This document shows positions 43,360 through 52,786 of a DNA stretch of 64,000 nucleotides, in pieces. Within the stretch, counting starts at the first letter, position 1. Every line of letters begins with the position of its first letter. Source of the stretch: BOG-1184 sp049514575 (GTDB taxonomy: Bacteria > Fibrobacterota > Chitinivibrionia > Chitinivibrionales > Chitinispirillaceae); the NCBI GenBank assembly GCA_049514575.1, contig JBEKUX010000003.1, positions 1 to 64,000 on the forward strand. Direction: 5' to 3'. A program made the position numbers and the translations under genes. Below the pieces are notes generated by a model that had not been told where the DNA came from, made no database searches, and saw only the letters and a list, made by a program, of their open reading frames with translations.

Positions 43360-46300
43360 TTAATTACCAAAATTTAATTGAAAAAATGGTTGCAGTCTTC
43401 CGAACTGAACATTCGGAATTGTTATAGCTCCAGTATATCCCGGTAATCCTCCAGCCCGGAGCATTCCTCCTACAAAATCTCCACAATTGTTATGGAATAT
43501 GTGAAAGGTCGATAAATAATTATCTGATGCAAAATCGAGCATTTTTATATCCTGTTCAATTGTAGTACTAATATGGATAAATCCCGTATATCGCTGACAT
43601 ACCATTCTTTGGATCTTGGGATCCTCCCAATCTGCAAAAACACTTGGGTTATGTGCACCAAAGTTAATGTCTTCTAGGGACGAATAGTAATAACCTAATT
43701 CTGGGTCACCAACAATCGCGCCAACATGACCTGCCCCATATACTGCATTTCGTTCATTTAAAATCCATACATCTGCTTCTTGATCTGTTGCAGCTGAACC
43801 TAAGGCTGACCATTGGGGAATATATTTCTGTTGCAATAGCTGTTTGAATACTCCCTGCCCATATCTTGATCCAAATGAAGATTCCCCCTTACCTGTGCTC
43901 CAATATTTATCCCACATGTTATTTTCAATAGAACTCCCTATTTTTCCACCAGCAATTCCACCTAGAATCATCCCTGACCACGTCCCGAATTTATTCCAAT
44001 CCCAATTTCCCAGATTGAAAGAACCATTTGCCAATGCACCACCCACATACGCTCCGGCGAGCGCCCCGATAATCGCACCGATTATATATTTGCCATCCGG
44101 GTCAACAAAGCTAATGGGATTGGCAGAATACGCATAGGGATTACACAATTGATGTTTCGGATCACATGTTAACCACACCCCTGTTTCCGGGTCATAATAC
44201 CGTGCCCCGAAATAGGTCAAATTGATATACGCATCTCCGTCAAATTCCTTGCCTGTGAACTTCATCCTTGCCCGAGCGTCCTGCGGCGGGGAAAAAAGAG
44301 GCTGCTCCATGCCGTAGGCATAGTACGCGATTGCCTCTTTGAGCTGGCCAGTGCCGTAAACGACGGCCCGCGTTGAACCGAGGTGGTCTTTGACATAAAC
44401 CTCAATAGAACCGTCAGAACGCACTACCCCCTCGGCAGAGGCGGTATATGAGAGATTGTATGCTAGGTTTGATGAGTTATAAACAAAAATTCTTCCTCCA
44501 TCCAGATACGCAACACCATAGATGATTGACCGTCCAGTGGTCTGGCCAGCTTCTTCAAGATTGCCGCTCACCTGGTCTGCAACAAACTTGGGCGCAGAGT
44601 CAGGCTCATAGGAGAGCTGGAGATTGCCGCTCTCAGGTGTTGCATTGTTCTCGATGAGTGAGCCGGATATCTGCAGTCTGTTGGAATTGAACGCGATCTG
44701 GCTTATCTCATTTACCTGCCACATGAGCGCGTCGGTATCAGGATTGCTCATATCATTCGAAATAGTCTTGCAGGTCTGTAGCGAACCGTTGTTCTTGAAC
44801 TTGTAGGTCGTGCCGGTAATGATGTTTGTAATATTACCAGAGCTGTCGCCTGTGTTTGTGTCTGGGCAGGTTCCAAGCGTAGGATCTACCACCTCCTTTT
44901 TCACCCGGTTACCTTGCGCGTCATAGGTCATCACGATCTCATGAAGACGGTGAACGCTTGTGTTGGAAACTAATGACTTCACATCGTCCCAGGTTGCAAC
45001 ATCGTCCGGGATAGTGTCGTAGATGTTGAACCTTATAGGCATGTTACGCCAGTCGTACTCCACAGTCATTTTTTTTGACTGGTCAAACACCATATTGCCG
45101 TTAAAGTCGTAAATGTAATTCGGATTACCGCCCGTGGTTGCCTGCTTCGTCGAGGTTTTTATTTCTATAAGCTCATTGGTTCCGGCCTTGTATGTATAAT
45201 CGCCCCAGCCCCTGTGTGCAGTATCCCCCTCATGCTTCTGCAAAATACGGCCGTCGTCCAGGTAGGAGTAGGTACCGTCATAATCGTCCGAATCTGGATT
45301 CTGAATATTATTAGCATTCGTGAGCCGGTCAATTTTGTCATAACTGTATAAAATATCGGTCGGAGTATATGGTTTACATGTGTCCTTTATTCGACTTATA
45401 TTCCCGTTGTATTGAGGAATAAAACCCGAAGCAGTGCCAAGCTCGTTCTCCTCATAGCACAATTCTTCGATGAACTGGTGGTTATTCGCGTCTATCTTTT
45501 TTACCCAGCCACGTATCGAATAGGTGTAGGTAACCGGATAGTTGACTCCGCCCACAGTGAAAGTCTTCTGTGTCAATCTGTTGTAATCGTCGTACACATA
45601 TGTTACGAAAGCAGTACCGTTATTCTTAATCGTGTCCACCTTGCCAAGAGCGTCATAGGCATAGGCGTAAACAATGTCAGCACTCTGGCTACCGATCTGG
45701 TAGGTAACAATAAGCACCTTGTCGTGAATGTCATAGGTATAAAACATTTTCTGAAGGTCGGCCATACCCGGAATTGAGGTATATTTTGCGATTACCTTGC
45801 CGTTATCGTCGTATGAAAAAAGCCGTATGACCTTTCCAGCATAAGTGGGTTCATCTGGTTCTGAATACTTTAAATTTTCATCATATCCGATCTCAGCAAC
45901 TACCCTTCCCTGCGTATTGGTCAGGGACGACAGCAATGTGGTCAGGTCAGGCTCTGTGGGAAAGCCGTTGCAAGTTTTTAAATACTGGCGTAAGCCAGTG
46001 GTGTCGTCATAAATTGTCCGAACCCTCGGACCCATGACGTCGTTATCGAACACCTCAGCTGAAAGAACGCACCGGCCCATCTGGTCATAGCGGTAGATGA
46101 TCGAGTCCCATACTTTATTTACCGACCGGCAGTTTGAATCGATTACAGAGGTCAATTGGTCTACCTTGTTATATTGTAAAAAAACCGTATTTGCCTCAGG
46201 AGTGGTTTTCTGCAGTACCTGACCTGTAGTATTGTACTGGTTTGTATCAGATTTTACCTCTTTTCCAACGGTCTGGGGCGGCATTTCGCTAAGCATGTTG

Positions 46301-47100
46301 CCTAATATATCGTACGACTGAGTGCTGATTATCAGACTCGTTCCATTGGCAGAACTAGCTGTACGAAGTTTATTATCGAACAGGTCTTTGAGCGTCTGTA
46401 TAAAGTGGCCGTTCTGGTCCATGGAAACAGAGAGAAAGTATTTCTTTGAGCCGGGGTTGGAGGTTTCGTAGGCCTCAAGATCTGTAGGTATGGTAGTATT
46501 GAGTGATGTTGTGTCAAGAAGCAATGGCTTTATAAAACCGTGCTCCTCGAAATCCGTCGAAGGGTTTGCTCCCCCAGTGACGCCGAATGTCCAGCTCTTG
46601 GCCGCGTGTTTCGACAATGCGAATGAGTCGCCCGGTGCGCCGGTCGCATAGGGCTGGTCAAGCGGGTCGCAATAATATTGCACCGACGAATAAGCGGAAT
46701 CGTAGCCCGCGCCCTTGGGCCAGGCCGCGATTGCCTGCTGAATTATATCTCCGGTGTTATAATCGAGGTTAGGGTTGCTCGTCTGCTTGAACGGCATCGA
46801 AGTTTTACTCAGCCTGCCGACCTCATCGTAGGTTTTGCCGGTAATTATCGCATCGCTCCCCTTCAGGGTCTGTGTTTGGATCTCTCTTCCCAGTCCGTCG
46901 GTATAGGTACGGTTTTTAGTATTATTATTGTTTCCGTCAATGTTATAAATAATGGTTTCGGTGTAGTTGGGGGTAGTCTGGGAATATATAAGAGCAAAGG
47001 CACAGAGGAGCAAAGGCACAGAGGCACGGAATTTATAAAATCCGTATGGCCCGCGACCTTTGCTTTTTAATGGCCATGACGACTTTGCTGTTTGATACAT
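43360..47100 (-). CDS. YD/Rhs repeat protein with C-terminal papain-like candidate toxin domain
   Basis: A 1246-aa exported protein. The N-terminus has a hydrophobic stretch (ASVPLLLCAFALIYSQ) as signal. Opening domain: YTDGLGREIQTQTLKGSD (DUF6443-type). YD repeats run through residues about 100-900 (YDEVGRLSKT, YDILGNMLSE, YDQMGRCVLS, YDDYNRLTQK). The Rhs core signature is MKFTGKEFDGDAYINLTYFG then ARYYDPETGVWLTCDP and PISFVDPDGK (about 960-1000). After it, a Gly-rich hydrophobic segment and about 220 unique residues with GAGHVGAIVG (H1125) and FHNNCGDFVGGML (C1206), the His-then-NC order of permuted NlpC/LRAT-like papain folds. The next gene is a candidate immunity protein, now split off by an IS. 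Confidence 0.85.
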   Translation of the reverse strand: MYQTAKSSWPLKSKGRGPYGFYKFRASVPLLLCAFALIYSQTTPNYTETIIYNIDGNNNNTKNRTYTDGLGREIQTQTLKGSDAIITGKTYDEVGRLSKTSMPFKQTSNPNLDYNTGDIIQQAIAAWPKGAGYDSAYSSVQYYCDPLDQPYATGAPGDSFALSKHAAKSWTFGVTGGANPSTDFEEHGFIKPLLLDTTSLNTTIPTDLEAYETSNPGSKKYFLSVSMDQNGHFIQTLKDLFDNKLRTASSANGTSLIISTQSYDILGNMLSEMPPQTVGKEVKSDTNQYNTTGQVLQKTTPEANTVFLQYNKVDQLTSVIDSNCRSVNKVWDSIIYRYDQMGRCVLSAEVFDNDVMGPRVRTIYDDTTGLRQYLKTCNGFPTEPDLTTLLSSLTNTQGRVVAEIGYDENLKYSEPDEPTYAGKVIRLFSYDDNGKVIAKYTSIPGMADLQKMFYTYDIHDKVLIVTYQIGSQSADIVYAYAYDALGKVDTIKNNGTAFVTYVYDDYNRLTQKTFTVGGVNYPVTYTYSIRGWVKKIDANNHQFIEELCYEENELGTASGFIPQYNGNISRIKDTCKPYTPTDILYSYDKIDRLTNANNIQNPDSDDYDGTYSYLDDGRILQKHEGDTAHRGWGDYTYKAGTNELIEIKTSTKQATTGGNPNYIYDFNGNMVFDQSKKMTVEYDWRNMPIRFNIYDTIPDDVATWDDVKSLVSNTSVHRLHEIVMTYDAQGNRVKKEVVDPTLGTCPDTNTGDSSGNITNIITGTTYKFKNNGSLQTCKTISNDMSNPDTDALMWQVNEISQIAFNSNRLQISGSLIENNATPESGNLQLSYEPDSAPKFVADQVSGNLEEAGQTTGRSIIYGVAYLDGGRIFVYNSSNLAYNLSYTASAEGVVRSDGSIEVYVKDHLGSTRAVVYGTGQLKEAIAYYAYGMEQPLFSPPQDARARMKFTGKEFDGDAYINLTYFGARYYDPETGVWLTCDPKHQLCNPYAYSANPISFVDPDGKYIIGAIIGALAGAYVGGALANGSFNLGNWDWNKFGTWSGMILGGIAGGKIGSSIENNMWDKYWSTGKGESSFGSRYGQGVFKQLLQQKYIPQWSALGSAATDQEADVWILNERNAVYGAGHVGAIVGDPELGYYYSSLEDINFGAHNPSVFADWEDPKIQRMVCQRYTGFIHISTTIEQDIKMLDFASDNYLSTFHIFHNNCGDFVGGMLRAGGLPGYTGAITIPNVQFGRLQPFFQLNFGN

Positions 47101-47301
47101 GGCGTAATCCTTGTTTTATTTGTCAAAATAAAAATCAACAATTCAAATTTGTTTTATTATTGGCTGAGCCTGGTGTTTTAATAATCATTTGTCGTTTTAT
47201 GTCTAATGTTTGACGAAAAACCTTTCTTCACCTACACTGCCGTGACCTCTTTTCTTTCAAAAAACTTCTCCATCTTCTTTGACCCTTTTGCCTGTTTCTT
47301 T

Positions 47302-50300
47302 CTACTTCTTCCCCTTCAATTCATCCAGCTCTTTCTGCATGCTTATCATATGCAAAGTTATCTCTTCTATTTTTTTCAGCAGCACAAAGTTCATCTGGAC
47401 CATGTCGACGCCGTTCTGTTCCAGTTCTTTTGCGCTCGGGACTTCGGGCAGATGTCCGTTCTCTTTAATGAACTTTTCGACCTGATCCAGCGAAACAAGG
47501 TTGTAATTTTTATCAAAAACATAGTCGGGCGGGGTCTGCGTCTTAGCAGAACCGTTCTGGGTAAAAAGCCAGTTGTGGATGAGCAACGAATTGCATCTAA
47601 GCTGGCCGTCGACCTTCACATTAAGGCCCGCATCCCCGAATTTCGAATACACGTAATTGTAACCTGTCCTACTGATGACTTTTGTGGAGTATACACTCGC
47701 GACAGCAGTTCCTACCTGTATGCCGCTTGAAGCATGTGGGGTAACTTCAAATTGGATATACTTGTCTTCATCAGCATCGGTCATGGTATAGGTGATGCTG
47801 GTCGCTCCGGATATTGCGGTCCTGTTGGTCCCGCTCGAATCCGTTGCTCGATACCACTGGAAGGTTGAGCCGGATTCCGCGTCTCCTTCCGCGTCGTAGT
47901 AGGTGTAGCTGCCGGTCAGGGTCTGACCTACCTTTGGCGTTCCGGATATAATCACAGCGCTTGCAACAGGAGGGGTCTGCGCCGGTATTATTGGTCCCAC
48001 AAAAGAACTTGTTGTCGTAGTGCCCGGAGTAGCTCCGGTCGTGGCGCCGGGCGTGACTGCGAACTGGATGTATTTATTCTCATCGGCAGAGGCTAATGTA
48101 TAAGTGATACTTGTGGCTCCAGAAATTGCGATCTTATTGGTACCGGTATTATCATCGGCCCTATACCACTGGAACGTGGTGCCACCCTCTTGATCATTAT
48201 TTGCATCGCTGTAAGTATATTGTCCTGTCAGCACCCGGCCGCCTTTAAGCGTGCCGGTAATTGAAACAGCTGATGCCACAGGCGGGACCTGAACCGTACC
48301 GGTAAACGTACTGGTTACCGGCAATCCGGGCGTCTGCCCTGTTGCCGCTCCGGGTGTGACTTCGAATTGTAAATATTTATTCACATCTGTTGCAACTGGA
48401 GTATAGGTAATACCGGTCGCCCCGGAAATCGAGGCTTTGTTGGTCCCGGTATTATCGTCTGCGCGGTACCACTTGAACGTAGTACCACCTTCAACGTCAC
48501 CGTTTAAATCACTGTAGGTATAATGCCCTGTTACAACCAGGCCAACCTGGACTGTGCCTGTAATGGTAACATTAGAAGCCACGGGCGGGACCTGAACTGC
48601 CACTGTATAAGCGCTGGTTGCCGGGACTCCGGGTGTCATGCCTGTGGCCGCTCCGGGCGTTACCTCGAACTTGATATTTTTGTTCGCATCAGCCGAAACC
48701 AGTGTGTAAGTTAATGCTGTTGCACTGGAGATCGCTGTCTTATTTGTCCCGTTTGTATCATCAGCCCGGTACCATTTGAACGTTGTGCCGCTCTCCGTAT
48801 CACCGTTAACATCGCTATATGCGTAGTGGCCTGTCAATGTGTTGCCTACCTGATCTGTCCCGGTAATAGTGATATTAGAAGCTACCGGTGGCGCTTGCAC
48901 TGGGCCTGTATAAGAGCTGCTTACCGCGGTCCCGGGCGTTGCGCCGGTAGCCGCTCCGGGCGTCACCTCAAACTGGATGTATTTATTTCCATCTGCCAAT
49001 GCCAGGGTATAGGTCACGCTTGTGGCGCCGGAAATTAGAGTCCTGTTCGTTCCGCTGCTGTTGTCTGCCCTGTACCATTTATATATGCTTCCGGATTCCT
49101 GATCGCCGTTGATATCGCTGTAGGTATAATTGCCGGTCAGGACGCTGCCGACCTGTGCTGTACCGGTAATAGTAACATTAGAAGCAATCGGTGGCGCCTG
49201 CACCGGGACTGTAAAAGAACTGCTTACCGCAGTCCCCGGCGTCTGCCCTGTTGCGGCTCCGGGCGTTACTTCGAACTGGATATATTTATTTGCATCAGCC
49301 GAAACCAGCGTATAGGTTGAAGCTGTTGCCCCTGAAATCGCTGTCTTATTTGTCCCGTTTGTATCATCAGCCCGGTACCATTTGAACGTTGTGCCACCTT
49401 CAGCGTCACCGTTCGCATCGCTGTAGGTGTAGTGGCCGGTCAATAACTGTCCGATCTGTATAGTACCGGTTATCGTGACATTCGAGGCTGCCGGCGGGAC
49501 CTGAATTGCTGCAGAATATGAGCTGCTCACCGGTAATCCCGGCGTTGCCCCTGTTGCGGCTCCGGGCGTTACTTCGAATTGTATTCGCTTATTCGCATCC
49601 GCTGTTACTAGCGTGTATGTGCTGGCTGTCGCACCTGAAATCTGGGTCCGGTTGGTTCCACTCGCATCATCGGCACGATACCATTTAAAAGTCGAACCGC
49701 TTTCTGCATCGCCGTTCGCATCGCTGTAGGTGTAACTTCCTGTCAATGTCGATCCCACCTGCGCGGTACCGGTGATCGTGACATTCGACGCCACCGGCGG
49801 GGCCTGTATTGGGCCGATGTAGGCACTTGTTACCGCCACACCCGGGGTTGCTCCGGTGGCCGCTCCGGGCGTCACTTCGAAACAGATATACTTATTTCCG
49901 TTTGCCAAAACCGGTATGTATGTCCTTTGGGTCGCTCCTGCTATTAATGTTTTGTTCGAGCCGCTGCCGTTATCGGCGCGATACCACTTATACGTTGTAC
50001 CGCTCTCAGTGTCTCCGTTGACGTCGCTGTAGGTGTAGTTTCCGGTCAGAGTATCCCCGACTTTGCCTGTTCCGGAAATTGAGACGTTCGATGCCACAGG
50101 CACCGCCTGTACCGCAACCGTGTATGCGCTCAGTGCTGGTTCTCCGGGTGTTGCCCCTGTGGCAGCGCCGGGAGTTACTTCGAATTGTATCCGTTTATTC
50201 GCATCCGCTGAAACCAGCGTATAAGTGCTGCTCGTTGCCCCGGAAATCGCTGCCTTGTTTGTGCCGTTTGTATCATCAGCACGATACCATTTGAACGTGG

Positions 50301-51543
50301 TGCCGCTCTCTGCATCTCCCTCAGCGTCACTATAGCTGTAATGACCGGTCAGCGTAGAGCCGACCTGAACGGTGCCTGTAATATTCACATTAGACGCTAC
50401 AGGCTGGAAGTTTATCAGGGTCTGGTTTGTCTTCTGGTTCTCATAGCACAGCTTGATCCACTCAGCGGTGTGAGCAGTCGTGGAGACAATCACTTCATCC
50501 AATCCTCCCTTGAATTTACAGTTTCCATCAGCTTGAGCACCAATACGAAAATCCACGCTGTTTGAAAGCGAACCGACTGTGGTCACATTTCCATTTGGGG
50601 TACCGGTTTGGTCAACACCGTCGATATAAATTTTACAGGAGCTGGAGGATGATTTATTAATGACCGCTGTTACATAGTGCCATGTTGTCAGGTCGGTGAT
50701 TTGGGTGGCGCTGCCTATCACAAAACTTCCGGCATCTCCCCAATTTGTTCCACCGTTTGCAATGAACATAGCGACTGAATTATCCGCATTGATCGTAAAC
50801 AACCAGCCATAACTCGAAGATGGTGTACCACCGTTTGATTTTGCGATAATAGTATTGATATTCGATGTCCCCCCGCGCTTCACCCACGCGCTGATCGTCA
50901 TGTTGGAAGTCCCGGGGTTCAGCACATTGCCCATGGAGGCATAATCGGTCGTGCCGTTGAGTGTCTGCCCGTTGTCGATGACCGCGGATATTGCGGACAT
51001 ACTTCCGTTGCGCGTTCCTGTGTAGCCGTTCGACGTCGCATCGCTGAAGCTGCCTGAACTCTCCTTGAGATGGTAAACGGCAGCATAGTTACTCGACGAC
51101 GTAAATACCGCAGCGGAATTCGACTCACTCGAAACCCCGCTCTTGCCCCAGTGCATGGTGATATACTGGGAATTGTTGTTCCCATACACGGTAGGCACCC
51201 TGACCCAGATCACCGCATTCTGGCCGCTCGAATCCCATTTTTCGGTCTCGTAGGAAAGAACTGTTCCATTCTGTTCAAAACGGATATCGGCGCCGTTTGA
51301 AAGGCACTGGGAAAAAGCATTGCCGAAATTTGCATTATTCAATCTCACCAGCATGGGGAAGTCAGATTTGTTGCTCATGACGTTTGCGCCCGTGCTCGTC
51401 GTATTCAGATAGAGCTTTACCGAGTGCTGCCAGGCCGAATAGTCGGCACTAACAGTGGTCGCAGAAAATAAAAAGGCTGCCAAAGCAGCGGGAAAAACGA
51501 AAGAGAGGCGGTTTGCATTTCCGAAACAACGGATGGTACGCAT
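47302..51543 (-). CDS. Adhesin-like protein: DUF2341, LamG, nine Ig-like repeats, tail-fibre-type end
   Basis: A 1413-aa exported protein, signal near FVFPAALAAFLFSATTVSA. Domains: DUF2341-like (YSAWQHSVKLYLNTT ... ITMHWGKSG), LamG/concanavalin A-like (AVYHLKESSGSFSDATSNGY, GLDEVIVSTTAHTAEWIK), then nine tandem units of about 95 residues opening PVASNVTITGTxQVG and holding FKWYRADD and IQFEVTPGAATG. The last 110 residues (KFGDAGLNVKVDGQLRCNSL, PDYVFDKNYNLVSLDQVEKF, HLPEVPSAKELEQNG, then a coiled coil) match the C-terminal end of tail-fibre/S74-like proteins from Bacteroidota-type genomes. GGGAG precedes the start. First gene of the island's minus-strand run. Confidence 0.85.
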   Translation of the reverse strand: MRTIRCFGNANRLSFVFPAALAAFLFSATTVSADYSAWQHSVKLYLNTTSTGANVMSNKSDFPMLVRLNNANFGNAFSQCLSNGADIRFEQNGTVLSYETEKWDSSGQNAVIWVRVPTVYGNNNSQYITMHWGKSGVSSESNSAAVFTSSSNYAAVYHLKESSGSFSDATSNGYTGTRNGSMSAISAVIDNGQTLNGTTDYASMGNVLNPGTSNMTISAWVKRGGTSNINTIIAKSNGGTPSSSYGWLFTINADNSVAMFIANGGTNWGDAGSFVIGSATQITDLTTWHYVTAVINKSSSSSCKIYIDGVDQTGTPNGNVTTVGSLSNSVDFRIGAQADGNCKFKGGLDEVIVSTTAHTAEWIKLCYENQKTNQTLINFQPVASNVNITGTVQVGSTLTGHYSYSDAEGDAESGTTFKWYRADDTNGTNKAAISGATSSTYTLVSADANKRIQFEVTPGAATGATPGEPALSAYTVAVQAVPVASNVSISGTGKVGDTLTGNYTYSDVNGDTESGTTYKWYRADNGSGSNKTLIAGATQRTYIPVLANGNKYICFEVTPGAATGATPGVAVTSAYIGPIQAPPVASNVTITGTAQVGSTLTGSYTYSDANGDAESGSTFKWYRADDASGTNRTQISGATASTYTLVTADANKRIQFEVTPGAATGATPGLPVSSSYSAAIQVPPAASNVTITGTIQIGQLLTGHYTYSDANGDAEGGTTFKWYRADDTNGTNKTAISGATASTYTLVSADANKYIQFEVTPGAATGQTPGTAVSSSFTVPVQAPPIASNVTITGTAQVGSVLTGNYTYSDINGDQESGSIYKWYRADNSSGTNRTLISGATSVTYTLALADGNKYIQFEVTPGAATGATPGTAVSSSYTGPVQAPPVASNITITGTDQVGNTLTGHYAYSDVNGDTESGTTFKWYRADDTNGTNKTAISSATALTYTLVSADANKNIKFEVTPGAATGMTPGVPATSAYTVAVQVPPVASNVTITGTVQVGLVVTGHYTYSDLNGDVEGGTTFKWYRADDNTGTNKASISGATGITYTPVATDVNKYLQFEVTPGAATGQTPGLPVTSTFTGTVQVPPVASAVSITGTLKGGRVLTGQYTYSDANNDQEGGTTFQWYRADDNTGTNKIAISGATSITYTLASADENKYIQFAVTPGATTGATPGTTTTSSFVGPIIPAQTPPVASAVIISGTPKVGQTLTGSYTYYDAEGDAESGSTFQWYRATDSSGTNRTAISGATSITYTMTDADEDKYIQFEVTPHASSGIQVGTAVASVYSTKVISRTGYNYVYSKFGDAGLNVKVDGQLRCNSLLIHNWLFTQNGSAKTQTPPDYVFDKNYNLVSLDQVEKFIKENGHLPEVPSAKELEQNGVDMVQMNFVLLKKIEEITLHMISMQKELDELKGKK

Positions 51544-51858
51544 AGAAACTCCCGGTTGAATTTTTTATATGAAATTTTCGATTATTTGCGTGAGCATAAG
51601 TATAGAATTTTTCTCCCTTAGCAGCTTTCTTCCTCTCAAAGAAAACACCCGCTAAAACGATTAAACTCCGCTTACTGTCGAAAAGCAATCAGATTGAAAC
51701 AGAAACAAGAAGAGATATAGAAGGACTCATGCATGCGGTAAAATCCGGTCATGTTGTGTGATGATGAATCCCTGTTACCCTTCAAAATGGAACGGTGAAT
51801 ATACAGTAAAAATCAGGTAAGTGGTGAAAAAAAAGGCGAACAAAATGTTTCGTTTATT
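51544..51858. other. 315-base gap, no gene seen
   Basis: AT-rich sequence with no supportable ORF, RNA gene or strong hairpin. It should hold the promoter of the 1413-aa adhesin gene (minus strand), but I cannot place it with confidence. Confidence 0.4.
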
Positions 51859-52653
51859 TTAAACGCTTAAAATTTGGCGACCCAAAATATTCAGGATCGT
51901 TTTTTTATGGTTCTTATACATAAGTTTAAAACGATTGTTGCTGTATTCCACATCGCTATCATCAACAGGCCTATCGTTTGCCCCGACTTTTATCCCGAGT
52001 CTTTCGCAATAAAGGAACTTATAATATTGAAACGCCTGGGAATAAATTCCACAGAGCCAAACGATATGTCTGGGTTGATAATTAAAGCAGGCTTTCCATA
52101 CTTTCCTGAGATAGTATTCTTTAATACCCAATTTATCCGCCCAGTGTTTAATACTGGGCGGGTTCAGGGTGATAAATGCTTCCACCGCGTCTTTGATGAT
52201 TGGCTTGTATTTTCTCAGATTTTCTATGGCAAGAAGATTCCTGAAAAACGCGTTGTTTATTAGGTCTATAATATCGGTTTTGTCAAAATCCACGGGTTTT
52301 CTTACGGCTGCAAGCGCACCGCAACTGCCTACCTTGAAACCCATTTCCAATGAATCACGCCCGCTTACCACGATAAAAGATACTTTCGAGGAATATTTTT
52401 TTATGAGATAACATTCGTCATTATTTATATCGGTCATTCCCAGATCAAACAGGCAAACATGGAACCGCCGGGAAGACGACAGAAGAACATCTGCCTCTTT
52501 TGCGGAGTATGCACAGGTCACGTTGTATAATTTATATATATTTAACAGGTCTGCGTTTGCCGCGACAAGGGAATATTCATCATCAACAATCAGTATTTCA
52601 ATTGTTCGCTCAAGAAAAGGGAAACTTTTAGTCTTCGATCCTGCCTTTTCCAT
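51859..52653 (-). CDS. Response regulator with divergent C-terminal HTH half
   Basis: A 264-aa protein. The receiver domain (residues about 15-130) has TIEILIVDDEYS (acidic pair), phospho-acceptor Asp in HVCLFDLGMTD, the Ser/Thr in FIVVSGRDS and Lys in AAVRKPVDF. The C-terminal part (about 145-264) has IKHWADKLGIKEYYLRKVWK, an AraC-like single helix-turn-helix, followed by a long helical tail. GGGGA lies 10 bases before the start. It is placed between the island and gspF/gspG with no kinase nearby, so it may regulate either set. Confidence 0.78.
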   Translation of the reverse strand: MEKAGSKTKSFPFLERTIEILIVDDEYSLVAANADLLNIYKLYNVTCAYSAKEADVLLSSSRRFHVCLFDLGMTDINNDECYLIKKYSSKVSFIVVSGRDSLEMGFKVGSCGALAAVRKPVDFDKTDIIDLINNAFFRNLLAIENLRKYKPIIKDAVEAFITLNPPSIKHWADKLGIKEYYLRKVWKACFNYQPRHIVWLCGIYSQAFQYYKFLYCERLGIKVGANDRPVDDSDVEYSNNRFKLMYKNHKKTILNILGRQILSV

Positions 52654-52786
52654 AAAATCCCCTTCCCCCCGAAAAACATAATTGCTTTACACTTCCCTGA
52701 ACGGCAACAAGATAACGAAAATCATACTGACGCAATGCGTTTTACGTAGAGCCTTTAAAAATAATCAGATAGCTTAATTTACTCTT

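Noticed and set aside
47700..50400. Periodic units suggesting a CRISPR array
   Set aside because: The period is about 288 bases and stays in frame with Ig-like protein units; no short repeats with unique spacers.
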